DNA of 64,000 nucleotides from Arcobacter sp. FWKO B (GTDB lineage: Bacteria; Campylobacterota; Campylobacteria; Campylobacterales; Arcobacteraceae). Positions 41,643-50,614 of this stretch are shown here, one piece after another. Location: positions 1,550,001 to 1,614,000 of the forward strand of contig NZ_CP041403.1 of the NCBI RefSeq assembly GCF_014844135.1, given 5' to 3'. Both the position numbers and the translations under genes were made by a program. The notes beneath the pieces are model-generated. The model worked only from the letters and a program-made list of their open reading frames with translations, was not told the DNA's origin and made no database searches. How positions within the stretch are numbered: the stretch's first letter is position 1; each line of letters begins with the position of its first letter.

Positions 41643-44383
41643 TGGAAAATTTTTTAGCTTTAAAAGCAAGTGCTGGAAGTGGTAAGACATTTGCCCTTAG
41701 TGTAAGATATATATCTCTTATTCTTCTTGGTGCAAAACCTAGTGAAATATTAACACTTACTTTTACTAATAAAGCTGCAAATGAGATGAAAGAGAGGATT
41801 TTCCATACTATTACTACTTTGGGTGATGATAAAGCATATTTAGAACAGATTTCATTGGTAAGTGGCAAAACCATTGATGATATACTTTTAAGAAAAAATG
41901 ATATTAAAAACGAATTTATAAAATCTAGTTTGTCAATTTTTACTATAGATAAATTTATTAACAAAATTCTAAAAGAGTTTAGTGGATATTTGGGGATATT
42001 TGATAGTTATGAAATAGCAAATGACAATATTGATGAATTGAGTTTTTATTTTTTAAGTAGCCTAAATGATGATGAATTTAGTGATTTTGTTGAGATTTAT
42101 TTACAAGAAAATAAGAAATTATCATCTCTTATAACTTATTTTAAATCATTTATCCAAAAAGAATCCCAAATGAATTTTGATTTAAGGATATATGAAACAA
42201 CATTACAAAGTATACAAGATGATATTTTATCTAAAGCTCTTAAGTTAAAGTCATATATTTATCAAACATATGAAGATGCACTAGGAGTAAATTCAAAAAA
42301 AGCTTTAGATTTTGAAACATTTGATGACCTTTTTAATAAAACTTGGATTTATAGACAGACTCTTAGTGATTTTAGAGATTTAAAAAAGTTTGAAGATAAG
42401 ATATCTGCTGATTTATTTTTAGAGATACAAGAGCTTTTAAAGGAGTACTTTGAGATAAGATCAAACAACGCTACACTACAGTTTGTAAAACTATTTGATA
42501 AGTTTAGAACCTTTAGACAAGAATATATAATAAAGCAAAGATATTTAGAATTTAATGATATTACAAATTTTGCAAATAGACTTTTAAATGAGATCATAGA
42601 CAAAGAGTTTTTATATTTTAGACTTGATGCAAGGTATAGACATATATTAATTGATGAGTTTCAAGATACATCAATAGAACAGTTTAATATTTTATCACCA
42701 CTAATAGAAGAATCTTTGGCTGGTAGTGTAGAAGAGTTTAAAACATTTTTTTATGTTGGAGATACAAAACAATCTATTTATAGATTTCGTGGTGGTAAAA
42801 GAGAGCTGTTTGATTATTTAATAAGTAGCTATCCTCAGATAAAAGAGCAAAATTTAGATACAAATTATAGAAGTAAAAGTCAAATAGTTGAGTTTGTAAA
42901 TGAGACATTTAAAAGTATCCATGATTATGAATATATAAACCAAAAAAGTATCGATAGTGGTGGTTTTGTAGAAGTATATACAAGTCTGGCTTTACAAGGT
43001 GATGAACCATATGTTGATGTTTTAGGCAAACTTAAAGAGTTGAAATCAGCTCAAGTAGACTTAAATAAATGTGCTATTTTAGTATCTACAAATGAAGAGG
43101 TATTGAATTTGTATTACTATTTAAGTAAAAGTGAGCTTGATATACCTATAAATACAGAAATGACATCTAAACTAATAAACCAAAAGAATGTAAAAGTACT
43201 GATAAACTGGGTTAAATATTTGTTTTTTAAAGAAGAAATTTATAAACTCAATACAATGTCACTTTTAGGTAAGAATTTTCAAGATGATTTTGTATTGGAA
43301 TATGATATTCAAAATAATTCAGTTGAAAATATATTAAAAACTATAGCTTTAAGTTTTGATATTTTGGATGAAAATATTATTAAACTTATTGAAATTAGCT
43401 CCCAATATAAAGATGTCTTTGATTTTGTCTATAATATTGATTTTTTAGATGCTTCAATGCAAAATAGTGCAAAAACTGGTATATCTATTTTAACAATATT
43501 TAAATCCAAAGGGTTAGAATATGAGAGTGTAATATTAGTTGATAAGTTAAAAAGAAGTAGCAATAATACAGATGCTTTTTTATTTGAATATGATGGTATT
43601 TTTTTAAAAAAGATTCACTACAAAATTAAGAATAAAGAGTCGTTTGATACACAATATAAAAAAGCTTTAGAAAAAGAAGAAAAACTTGCAAGAATAGATA
43701 TTTTAAATGTTTTGTATGTTGCACTTACTAGGGCAAAACAAAATCTAATAATTTTGAAAAAAGAAGAAAACTCTATTTTTGATGAGATAGGTCTTAGTGA
43801 TCTAAAATTAGGGGTATTAAGTAGTAATATACCTAAAAAAGAAGAACCTAAAAAGAGTTTTCCATTAGAATATGCCCCTTTACCTCTTGGTACACAAGAT
43901 GTTGCAGTAAAAATTGGTTTAGATGAATATGAAGATACAAGAGCTAGATATTTTGGTATCGCTACTCACTATGCACTTGAAAATATGGTTGATTTTAAAG
44001 ATAATGAAGTTGATAGTGTTGTAGATATCACAAAACAGAGATTTAGTTCATACTTAAATAGTGATGATTTTTTGGATATTGAAAAGAGAATAAAACTTCT
44101 TTTATCAAATAGTGAGTTTATGAATATTATTCAAAATGCACAATATTTAAGAAAAGAACAACCTCTGATTTTTTTTAAAGAGATGAAATATATAGATCTT
44201 TTGGCAGTAAATGATGATGGATATATAATAATAGATTATAAAACATCTTCTAAACATCATGAAATTTATCATAAACAAGTATCAACATATAAAAAAGCTA
44301 TAGAAAAAATAACAGGTTCAAAGAATATAAAAGGGTATATTTTTTATCTTTTAGCCGATAAAATTCACCATATAATAGTCTAA
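41642..44383 (+). CDS. addA: AddA-type RecB-like helicase/nuclease
   Basis: The protein has 913 residues from the ATG overlapping the addB stop; a start five codons earlier is possible. UvrD-type motifs are complete: Walker A ASAGSGKT, motif Ia TFTNKAANEMKERI, Walker B HILIDEFQDTS, GDTKQSIYRFRG, TIFKSKGLEYESVILV and YVALTRAKQNLIIL. The C-terminal nuclease domain shows DGYIIIDYKTSSK. It unwinds and cuts DNA ends for recombination repair. It can also destroy unprotected phage DNA, so it is a partner of the defence genes in a broad sense. Confidence 0.9.
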   Translation: MENFLALKASAGSGKTFALSVRYISLILLGAKPSEILTLTFTNKAANEMKERIFHTITTLGDDKAYLEQISLVSGKTIDDILLRKNDIKNEFIKSSLSIFTIDKFINKILKEFSGYLGIFDSYEIANDNIDELSFYFLSSLNDDEFSDFVEIYLQENKKLSSLITYFKSFIQKESQMNFDLRIYETTLQSIQDDILSKALKLKSYIYQTYEDALGVNSKKALDFETFDDLFNKTWIYRQTLSDFRDLKKFEDKISADLFLEIQELLKEYFEIRSNNATLQFVKLFDKFRTFRQEYIIKQRYLEFNDITNFANRLLNEIIDKEFLYFRLDARYRHILIDEFQDTSIEQFNILSPLIEESLAGSVEEFKTFFYVGDTKQSIYRFRGGKRELFDYLISSYPQIKEQNLDTNYRSKSQIVEFVNETFKSIHDYEYINQKSIDSGGFVEVYTSLALQGDEPYVDVLGKLKELKSAQVDLNKCAILVSTNEEVLNLYYYLSKSELDIPINTEMTSKLINQKNVKVLINWVKYLFFKEEIYKLNTMSLLGKNFQDDFVLEYDIQNNSVENILKTIALSFDILDENIIKLIEISSQYKDVFDFVYNIDFLDASMQNSAKTGISILTIFKSKGLEYESVILVDKLKRSSNNTDAFLFEYDGIFLKKIHYKIKNKESFDTQYKKALEKEEKLARIDILNVLYVALTRAKQNLIILKKEENSIFDEIGLSDLKLGVLSSNIPKKEEPKKSFPLEYAPLPLGTQDVAVKIGLDEYEDTRARYFGIATHYALENMVDFKDNEVDSVVDITKQRFSSYLNSDDFLDIEKRIKLLLSNSEFMNIIQNAQYLRKEQPLIFFKEMKYIDLLAVNDDGYIIIDYKTSSKHHEIYHKQVSTYKKAIEKITGSKNIKGYIFYLLADKIHHIIV

Positions 44384-44444
44384 TTAACAGATAATTAACA
44401 CTCCTTTGATACAATTTCCCAAAATCTTAGATAAAAGGGAAATT

Positions 44445-46457
44445 ATGAAAAAAACACTAATGATTTCAGTGATGACAGCATCAGCAATTTTTGCCAACGA
44501 AGCAAATCTTGGTACAATAGATGTTACTACAGATATAATATCACAAAAGATCGAAAATGTAAGTGGTGAAGAGCTAAAATCAGCAGATGTTGCTGAGGCA
44601 CTTAGTAAAAATAGCTCAAGTGTAAATTTAATAAGAAGAAGTGGTATCGCAAATGATATTTTAGTAAGAAGTCAAAAAAAAGATAATATCGTTGTGATGA
44701 TTGATGATGCAAAAGTGTGTGGAGCATGTCCAAATAGAATGGATCCTCCAACTTCTCATATTGTTACAAACAGTGTAGAAGATATAGAAATCATAGGTGG
44801 ACCTTTTGATGTGGAACATATGGGGACACTTAGTGGTATAGTAAAAATCAAAACAAAAGATCCAAAAGAGGGCTTTAGTGGTGAAATAAATGCAAATGCA
44901 GGAAGTTATGACTATAAAAAACTAAGCATTAGTGGAAGTGGAGGAACTGACAAAATAAGAGTTCTTATGAGTGCATCAACTGAAAATGGTGAGCAATACA
45001 AAGATGGTGATGGTAATACTTTTGCACAACAATTAGTGAATAAAGTAGGTAGTGCTTCTACTGTAAGATATGCTGATACATATAAAGATATGGATGCATT
45101 TACAAAAAAAACTTTTAGTACAAAGTTTTTTATCAATCCTACAGATAATAGCGAGATAAGATTAGGGTATACTCTAAATAGAAGTGATGATATACTTTAT
45201 CCATCAAGCACTATGGATGCAATATATGATGATAGTGATATATATACATTTGGTGCAACACTTAAAGATCTTGGTACATATTCAAAAGAGTTAAGTCTTG
45301 AAACTTATAAATCAAAAGTAGATCATCTTATGAGTACTAGATTTAGAAATTTATCTGATGCTACAAAATATATGGATGCAGATGTTCAAAGTAAAATAAC
45401 AGGAGCGAAACTAAAAAATAGTTTTGATTTGGGAATCCACAAGTTAGAAATTGGTTTAGATGGAAGTGATAGAAATTGGAATGGTAATAGGATTCATTCA
45501 ACTAATGGATATGGTGGAGGTACGGCTGCTCAAACTGATCAATACTTTATCCCTGATGTAGATACAAAAAATAGAGCAATTTTTGCAAAAATGGGTGTAG
45601 AACTAGGGGATTTTGATGTATCTATGGGTGCTAGATATGATGATACAAATGTAAAAGCAAATCAAAAATCAAAAGCTATGACAACAGATGCAAAAAGAGA
45701 TATTGACTATAAATCACTATCAGCAAATATTTTGACAACTTATCACTTAAATGATGATACTTCAATTTTCGCTGGAATTGGAAAAGGAAATAGGGTTCCT
45801 GATGCAAAAGAGCTTTTTATGGGTAAAACTAATACAGTAAAAGGTGACTTAAAACAAACAAAAAACTATGAAGTTGATTTTGGTGTAGATTATGTGGCTG
45901 ACACATATGGGATTAAATCAAAAGTTTTCCATAGTACACTAAAAGATTATATCTATTACCACTCTGTTAATGAAAAGTATGTAAATGTAGATGCAAAAAT
46001 CTATGGAATAGAGCTTTCAGGGTATAAATATTTTACAGATGAAATATCACTAGATATGATGGCTAGTTGGCAAAGAGGTAAAAAAGATAATGCTTTATCA
46101 GGTCAAAGTGACAAAGACTTAGCTGATATTGTACCACTTAAAACAAATATTGGCTTAAATTATGAACAAGCATCTCATTTAGTAAGAGTTGAAATGGTAG
46201 CAGCTAAAAACTGGAGTAACTATGACAAAGACAACGGTGAACAAGCACTACCAGGATATGCAGTATTTAATGCAAAATATAACTATAAAATCAATAAAAG
46301 CTTTGATGTTACAGTAGGTATGGATAATTTATTTGATAAAACATATGCAGTATCAAATACATATAAAGATTTAACTTTAGCGGGTACAACGGATGGAGTT
46401 ATGCTTTTAAATGAGCCAGGAAGATATACATACGCAAATTTAAGATATAAATTTTAA
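44445..46457 (+). CDS. TonB-dependent receptor, OprC/NosA copper-receptor-like
   Basis: The protein has 670 residues. A signal peptide (MKKTLMISVMTASAIFA) is followed by a plug domain and a 22-strand-type barrel ending in NLRYKF. The plug segment CGACPNRMDPPTSHI resembles the Cys/Met signature of the TonB copper-receptor family (OprC, NosA). Copper import would serve the adjacent cbb3 oxidase. AAAAGGGA stands before the ATG chosen; 13 codons upstream is another in-frame start without SD. A haem or siderophore cargo cannot be excluded. Confidence 0.7.
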   Translation: MKKTLMISVMTASAIFANEANLGTIDVTTDIISQKIENVSGEELKSADVAEALSKNSSSVNLIRRSGIANDILVRSQKKDNIVVMIDDAKVCGACPNRMDPPTSHIVTNSVEDIEIIGGPFDVEHMGTLSGIVKIKTKDPKEGFSGEINANAGSYDYKKLSISGSGGTDKIRVLMSASTENGEQYKDGDGNTFAQQLVNKVGSASTVRYADTYKDMDAFTKKTFSTKFFINPTDNSEIRLGYTLNRSDDILYPSSTMDAIYDDSDIYTFGATLKDLGTYSKELSLETYKSKVDHLMSTRFRNLSDATKYMDADVQSKITGAKLKNSFDLGIHKLEIGLDGSDRNWNGNRIHSTNGYGGGTAAQTDQYFIPDVDTKNRAIFAKMGVELGDFDVSMGARYDDTNVKANQKSKAMTTDAKRDIDYKSLSANILTTYHLNDDTSIFAGIGKGNRVPDAKELFMGKTNTVKGDLKQTKNYEVDFGVDYVADTYGIKSKVFHSTLKDYIYYHSVNEKYVNVDAKIYGIELSGYKYFTDEISLDMMASWQRGKKDNALSGQSDKDLADIVPLKTNIGLNYEQASHLVRVEMVAAKNWSNYDKDNGEQALPGYAVFNAKYNYKINKSFDVTVGMDNLFDKTYAVSNTYKDLTLAGTTDGVMLLNEPGRYTYANLRYKF

Positions 46458-46476
46458 TTTGGTGTTCTTACTAGAT

Positions 46477-46511
46477 AAAACTGGCGTTCTTCATATTAGA
46501 ACACCAGTTTT
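46477..46511. terminator. Intrinsic terminator between the TonB receptor and folB
   Basis: Fourteen-base arms AAAACTGGCGTTCT and AGAACACCAGTTTT pair with one mismatch around a 7-base loop. Being A-flanked on one side and T-flanked on the other, it can act in both directions for these convergent genes. Confidence 0.7.
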
Positions 46512-46531
46512 AACTGGTTTGAATTTGTATT

Positions 46532-46843
46532 TTAGTTACTTACGCTTACTTTTACATTAGGTAAAATATCAGGTTTTGTGATCTTGATTTTAATATCAGA
46601 TATATTGTACTCTTTTAAAAGAGAATCATTGATAGCTATAATAGCCTCTTCAAGAAGTTTAAACTCCCCTTTTGTAACAATATCTACTATATCATCTGCA
46701 ATTGTTGCATAATCAAGATAAATACCATCATAAAACTCATATTCACACTCAAAGTTTACAATAATTTTTTGTGGAGTTACTCTTTCGTGTTCGAGCACAC
46801 CTATAATGCAATCAAATGTTAAATCTTCAATATATATTTTCAT
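46532..46843 (-). CDS. folB: Dihydroneopterin aldolase-like protein
   Basis: The protein has 103 residues of the FolB tunnelling fold. It starts MKIYIEDLTFDCIIGVLEHER, with the conserved I-G-V-x2-x-E-R, has the catalytic-type LDYATIADDI, and ends in KITKPDILPNVKVSVS. It cleaves dihydroneopterin to hydroxymethyl-dihydropterin in folate synthesis. It is slightly shorter than the usual 115-120 residues but complete. It is transcribed after plsY, 26 bases downstream. Confidence 0.85.
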   Translation of the reverse strand: MKIYIEDLTFDCIIGVLEHERVTPQKIIVNFECEYEFYDGIYLDYATIADDIVDIVTKGEFKLLEEAIIAINDSLLKEYNISDIKIKITKPDILPNVKVSVSN

Positions 46844-46869
46844 GGAAAACCCCTTTTAATTAATAATGA

Positions 46870-47502
46870 TTAGTTATTAATTTCTATTTTCTTCTCTTCA
46901 CCTTTGATGATTCTTACAATATTTGGAATATGTTTATAAATCACTATAAAAGCTATGATGTAAAGAGGGATATTAGACTCAATACCCAATCCATCAGCAA
47001 ATACCCAAGTACTTACTATTACACCAATAAGACCCAAAAGTGATGATAAGGAAGAGATTTTTAACACTTTTGCACTAATAGCCCAAACAAGACCACCTAT
47101 AATAGTAGGAATAGGAAGTAAAACTATAAGTACACCTAAAGCTGTTGCGACTCCTTTACCACCTTCTAATTTCAAATAAGCACTATAACAATGACCCAAA
47201 AGTGCTAAAATCGCAACACCCCAAAGTGTCTCTAGGCTAAGACCTACATACATCCCAGCAAGTACAACTAGCGTCCCTTTTAAAGCATCAAGAGCTAGCG
47301 TAGCAATTCCTAGTTTTTTTGCTAGGGCAGGGTTTGTCTCTTTTACTACTCTTAATACATTGGTAGCACCAATGCTTTTGCTTCCACTTGATGTTACATC
47401 AACACCTGCAAATTGTTTTGCCAAAATCACCCCAAATGGTATCGAACCTACCAAATAAGCTACGATAAAAAATATTATATTAATGTTACCAAAAAACTCC
47501 AC
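46870..47502 (-). CDS. plsY: Glycerol-3-phosphate acyltransferase PlsY
   Basis: The protein has 210 residues and about five membrane helices. The three PlsY motifs are visible: GSIPFGVILAK, SGSKSIGATNVLR and GGKGVATALG. It transfers acyl groups from acyl phosphate to glycerol-3-phosphate, the first step of phospholipid synthesis. It is the first gene of a plsY-folB unit, divergent from nadA. Confidence 0.95.
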   Translation of the reverse strand: MEFFGNINIIFFIVAYLVGSIPFGVILAKQFAGVDVTSSGSKSIGATNVLRVVKETNPALAKKLGIATLALDALKGTLVVLAGMYVGLSLETLWGVAILALLGHCYSAYLKLEGGKGVATALGVLIVLLPIPTIIGGLVWAISAKVLKISSLSSLLGLIGVIVSTWVFADGLGIESNIPLYIIAFIVIYKHIPNIVRIIKGEEKKIEINN

Positions 47503-47589
47503 TTTAATCCTTCATTTTTGTTAATGTTACTATTTTATGTGATTGTAACTAAAAATTTGTTATATTTAGATAAATATATACTTATTTAG

Positions 47590-47617
47590 GGTTAAGGTTT
47601 CAGGTTTAAGGTTTCGG
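47590..47617. repeat. Two tandem 14-mers upstream of nadA
   Basis: GGTTAAGGTTTCAG is followed at once by GTTTAAGGTTTCGG and then a partial GGTTA. The copies differ at two positions. The role is unknown. Similar short degenerate tandems occur in two other gaps of this window (after hydC and before the DHH gene). Confidence 0.5.
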
Positions 47618-47680
47618 GGTTATGTTTTTCCTGAATTCTTAATCATGGACTTAGAGTCCTTTAAATTTAAAGGTTAAGCA

Positions 47681-48667
47681 TTGGATTTAAAAGAAGAGAT
47701 TTTAAAATTAAAAGAAAAACTAGATGTTACGGTCGTAGCTCACTTTTATCAAAAAGATGAAGTGTTTGAGCTTGCTGATATTACAGGAGATAGTTTAGAA
47801 TTAGCGAAAAAAGCTTCTACTACAAATACAGAATTTATAGTATTTTGTGGTGTTGGATTTATGGGGCAAAGTGTTAAGATAATAGCTCCACAAAAAAGAG
47901 TTTTGATGCCTCGCATTGCTTGTTGTGCAATGGCTAAGATGATAGATGTTGCGTATTTTGATGACAATCTAGCAAAACTCAATTCTTATGGTATAAGCAA
48001 TGATGATATATTGCCAATTACTTATATCAACTCAAGTGCGGAAGTAAAAGCAAGAGTTGGAGAAATGGGTGGGATTGTTTGTACTAGTTCAAACGCATTT
48101 AAAATAATAGAACAAGGTTTAAAAAGTGGCAAAAAAATATTTTTTGTACCAGATCGCTGTCTAGGGCAAAATTTTGCTATAAAAATGGGGCTTAAATCGT
48201 GTGTTCTTGGTGATGGAACAGACCCAAAAGAGTGTGATATTATATGTTATGATGGTTTTTGTTCTGTTCATCAGCTTTTTACACCTGAGGATATAGATTT
48301 TTATCGTGCAAAATATCCTGATATTATAGTAGCAGTTCATCCTGAATGTGATATAAAAGTTGTTGCAAAAGCTGACTTTGTAGGAAGTACAAGCCAACTT
48401 ATAAAGTTTATCAAAGAGCTACCAGAGGATCAAAAAGTAGTAGTAGGGACAGAATACAATATGGTAAATCGTCTAAGAGAGAAAAATACTTATATCTTAA
48501 GTAGCACCAAGCCAGAATGCCCAACTATGAATGAAACTACACTACAAGATTTGTATGATACGCTAAAGTCTATTGAAGATGGCAAGCCAACAAATGAGAT
48601 TTTTGTAGATGAGAAAACAGTAAAGTATGCTAAAATCGCTTTAGAGCGAATGTTTGAAATAAGCTAA
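47681..48667 (+). CDS. nadA: Quinolinate synthase A
   Basis: The protein has 328 residues. NadA signatures include VVAHFYQKDEVFELADITGDS, VGFMGQSVKI, VPDRCLGQN, CYDGFCSVHQLF and STKPECPTMNET. The conserved cysteines hold the [4Fe-4S] cluster. It condenses iminoaspartate with dihydroxyacetone phosphate to quinolinate in NAD synthesis. The start is TTG with AAGGTTAAGCA before it. nadC follows 12 bases later. No nadB-type oxidase is present in the window. Confidence 0.95.
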   Translation: MDLKEEILKLKEKLDVTVVAHFYQKDEVFELADITGDSLELAKKASTTNTEFIVFCGVGFMGQSVKIIAPQKRVLMPRIACCAMAKMIDVAYFDDNLAKLNSYGISNDDILPITYINSSAEVKARVGEMGGIVCTSSNAFKIIEQGLKSGKKIFFVPDRCLGQNFAIKMGLKSCVLGDGTDPKECDIICYDGFCSVHQLFTPEDIDFYRAKYPDIIVAVHPECDIKVVAKADFVGSTSQLIKFIKELPEDQKVVVGTEYNMVNRLREKNTYILSSTKPECPTMNETTLQDLYDTLKSIEDGKPTNEIFVDEKTVKYAKIALERMFEIS

Positions 48668-48679
48668 GGATTAAAAAGC

Positions 48680-49501
48680 ATGATAAATATTAGAAAGTTT
48701 GTAAAACAAGCCATTGTTGAAGATAATGGTAGAGGGGATTTATTTTTTGATATTGCCCCAAAAGGGAGATTTACAGCCCGTGCTATTTGTAAAGATGAAG
48801 GCATCTTAGCTGGAGTTAAGTATGCTAGAATCTTGGCTAGAACTGAAAAATTTGATTGTAGGTTTTTAAAAAGAGATGGTGATGAGCTAAAAAAAGGTGA
48901 TATTATTGCTGAACTTGAAGGTAAAGCTTCAATCCTTCTAAGTAGTGAAAGAACTTTTTTAAATATGCTTCAACACGCTAGTGGAATAGCTACAATGGCA
49001 AATAAATATGCCAAACTTATAGAAGATACTGGTGTAGCACTTCTTGATACAAGAAAAACAAGACCACAACTTCGTGATTTTGAAAAATATGCAAGTAGAG
49101 TTGGTGGTGCTATAAATCACAGACTTGGACTTGATGATTGTTTAATGCTTAAAGATACGCATTTAAAAACAATTCCAGATTTAAAAGAGTTTGTAAAGAT
49201 TGCTCGAAAAAGAATATCTTGGGTAACAAAAATAGAAATAGAGTGTGAAACATTTGATCAAGTAAAGCTTGCAATGGACGCTGGAGCTGATATAGTAATG
49301 TGTGATAATATGAGTGTAGAAGAGATAAAAGCCGTAGTTTCTTTTAGAAATGAAAACTATCCGCATGTGCTCCTTGAAGCAAGTGGTAATATAAATTTAG
49401 ATACAATTAGAGATTATGCAAGTAGTGGAGTAGATGCTATTAGTTCAGGCTCGATTATACATCAGGCGACTTGGTTAGATTTCTCCATGAAATTCGATTA
49501 A
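48680..49501 (+). CDS. nadC: Nicotinate-nucleotide diphosphorylase
   Basis: The protein has 273 residues. Conserved substrate-binding text: RTFLNMLQHASGIAT, LLDTRKTRPQLRDFEKYA, GGAINHRLGLDDCLMLKDTH and LEASGNINLDTI, with SSGSI near the end. It converts quinolinate and PRPP to nicotinate mononucleotide, directly after NadA. Its stop codon lies inside the left arm of a long intergenic palindrome. Confidence 0.95.
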   Translation: MINIRKFVKQAIVEDNGRGDLFFDIAPKGRFTARAICKDEGILAGVKYARILARTEKFDCRFLKRDGDELKKGDIIAELEGKASILLSSERTFLNMLQHASGIATMANKYAKLIEDTGVALLDTRKTRPQLRDFEKYASRVGGAINHRLGLDDCLMLKDTHLKTIPDLKEFVKIARKRISWVTKIEIECETFDQVKLAMDAGADIVMCDNMSVEEIKAVVSFRNENYPHVLLEASGNINLDTIRDYASSGVDAISSGSIIHQATWLDFSMKFD

Positions 49502-49629
49502 AATAAAAGCTACTTTTTGACTATTTCTGCGTTGGGTGGGTTTTTAAATTTTCGTCATTTACTATATGTAAACTCCTCAATTTAAAAACCCACCCGCCTT
49601 GAACTAGCCTAAAAATTAGCTTTTATTTT
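49500..49629. repeat. 130-base intergenic palindrome after nadC
   Basis: Outer arms AAAATAAAAGCTA (49500-49512) and TAGCTTTTATTTT (49617-49629) are perfect 13-mers. Inner arms GGGTGGGTTTTTAAATT (49534-49550) and AATTTAAAAACCCACCC (49579-49595) are perfect 17-mers. The tip TTTAC-tatat-GTAAA (49558-49572) is paired as well, flanked by asymmetric GTCA and CTCC. The intervening bases pair imperfectly. It ends in a T-rich arm and may terminate nadAC transcription. Confidence 0.75.
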
Positions 49630-49631
49630 AT

Positions 49632-49647
49632 GATTCACGATTCACGA
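49632..49647. repeat. Tandem GATTCAC repeat before the DHH gene
   Basis: GATTCACGATTCACGA consists of two identical GATTCAC units plus GA. It sits between the palindrome and the SD (AAAAAAGGAACG) of the next gene. It is short and may be chance. Confidence 0.35.
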
Positions 49648-49663
49648 ACAAAAAAGGAACGAT

Positions 49664-50614
49664 TTGACACAAGCTTTGGAGCTTATAAAGGCTTCTAAAT
49701 ATATTTTGATAGTTACACATATAAATCCAGATCCTGATACCATAACTTCTGCCCTAGCAATTTCAAACTTTTTAGCCGATGAAAGAATCAAACATACAGT
49801 ATACAATCGAGATATTAAAAAGTTTCAATCATTAAAGTTTATTAATAGATTTGAAAAAATTACAGATATTTTTCCAAAATTTTATGATTTAATAATATCT
49901 GTAGATTGTGGTGATATGAAAAGGTTTGGATTTGTGCCAGATTCTAAAATTCCTATTATAAATATAGACCATCATGTCTCAAATGAGGATTTTGGTACGC
50001 TTAATCTTATAGAATCAAACAGGGCAAGTACAGCTGAACTTGTGTATGATTTTTTTGAACAAAACAATATAAAGATTACAAAAAATATTGCACAAGCATT
50101 ATATGTTGGTATATATAGTGATACACAAGGTTTTTCTACATCAAGAACTAATAAGAGGACTTTTGATATTATTTCTCATTTAGTTGAGTGTGGTGTAAAT
50201 GCTGGAGAAACAGCAGATTTATTTCTTAGAAAAGATTCTTTAGCAAAATATAGAGTTTTGCCAAAAGTACTTGATACTTTAACTCTTCATAAAGAGGGTA
50301 AAGTAGCTACAATTTATGTGCAAGAGGATACTTTAGCAAGATATGGTGCAACACTTAGAGAGTGTGAAGATGCATTAAATATGGTTTTAAATATAGCAAT
50401 AGTAGATGTTGCAATGTTTTTTAGAGTGATTGGGTCAAAGACAAGAGTTTCTATTAGAAGTAAAAATGATGTCGATGTTTCAATCATAGCACATAAGTTT
50501 GGTGGTGGTGGACACAAGCTATCAGCTGGGTGTTCTATAAATACTTTAGATATACAAGAAGCAATACAAAAAGTTTTAGGGGAGATTAATGAGGAAAAAG
50601 AGCAATATAGGTAG
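49664..50614 (+). CDS. DHH-family phosphoesterase (NrnA-like)
   Basis: The protein has 316 residues. DHH-family motifs: THINPDPDTITSALA (motif I), SVDCGD (II), NIDHHVSNEDFG (III, DHH) and the DHHA1 C-terminal GGGGHKLSAGCSI. Such proteins degrade nano-RNAs and/or pAp or cyclic dinucleotides in the cytoplasm. The start is TTG after AAGGAACGAT. The 3' end overlaps the peptidase gene by 26 bases, so the two are coupled. Confidence 0.88.
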   Translation: MTQALELIKASKYILIVTHINPDPDTITSALAISNFLADERIKHTVYNRDIKKFQSLKFINRFEKITDIFPKFYDLIISVDCGDMKRFGFVPDSKIPIINIDHHVSNEDFGTLNLIESNRASTAELVYDFFEQNNIKITKNIAQALYVGIYSDTQGFSTSRTNKRTFDIISHLVECGVNAGETADLFLRKDSLAKYRVLPKVLDTLTLHKEGKVATIYVQEDTLARYGATLRECEDALNMVLNIAIVDVAMFFRVIGSKTRVSIRSKNDVDVSIIAHKFGGGGHKLSAGCSINTLDIQEAIQKVLGEINEEKEQYR

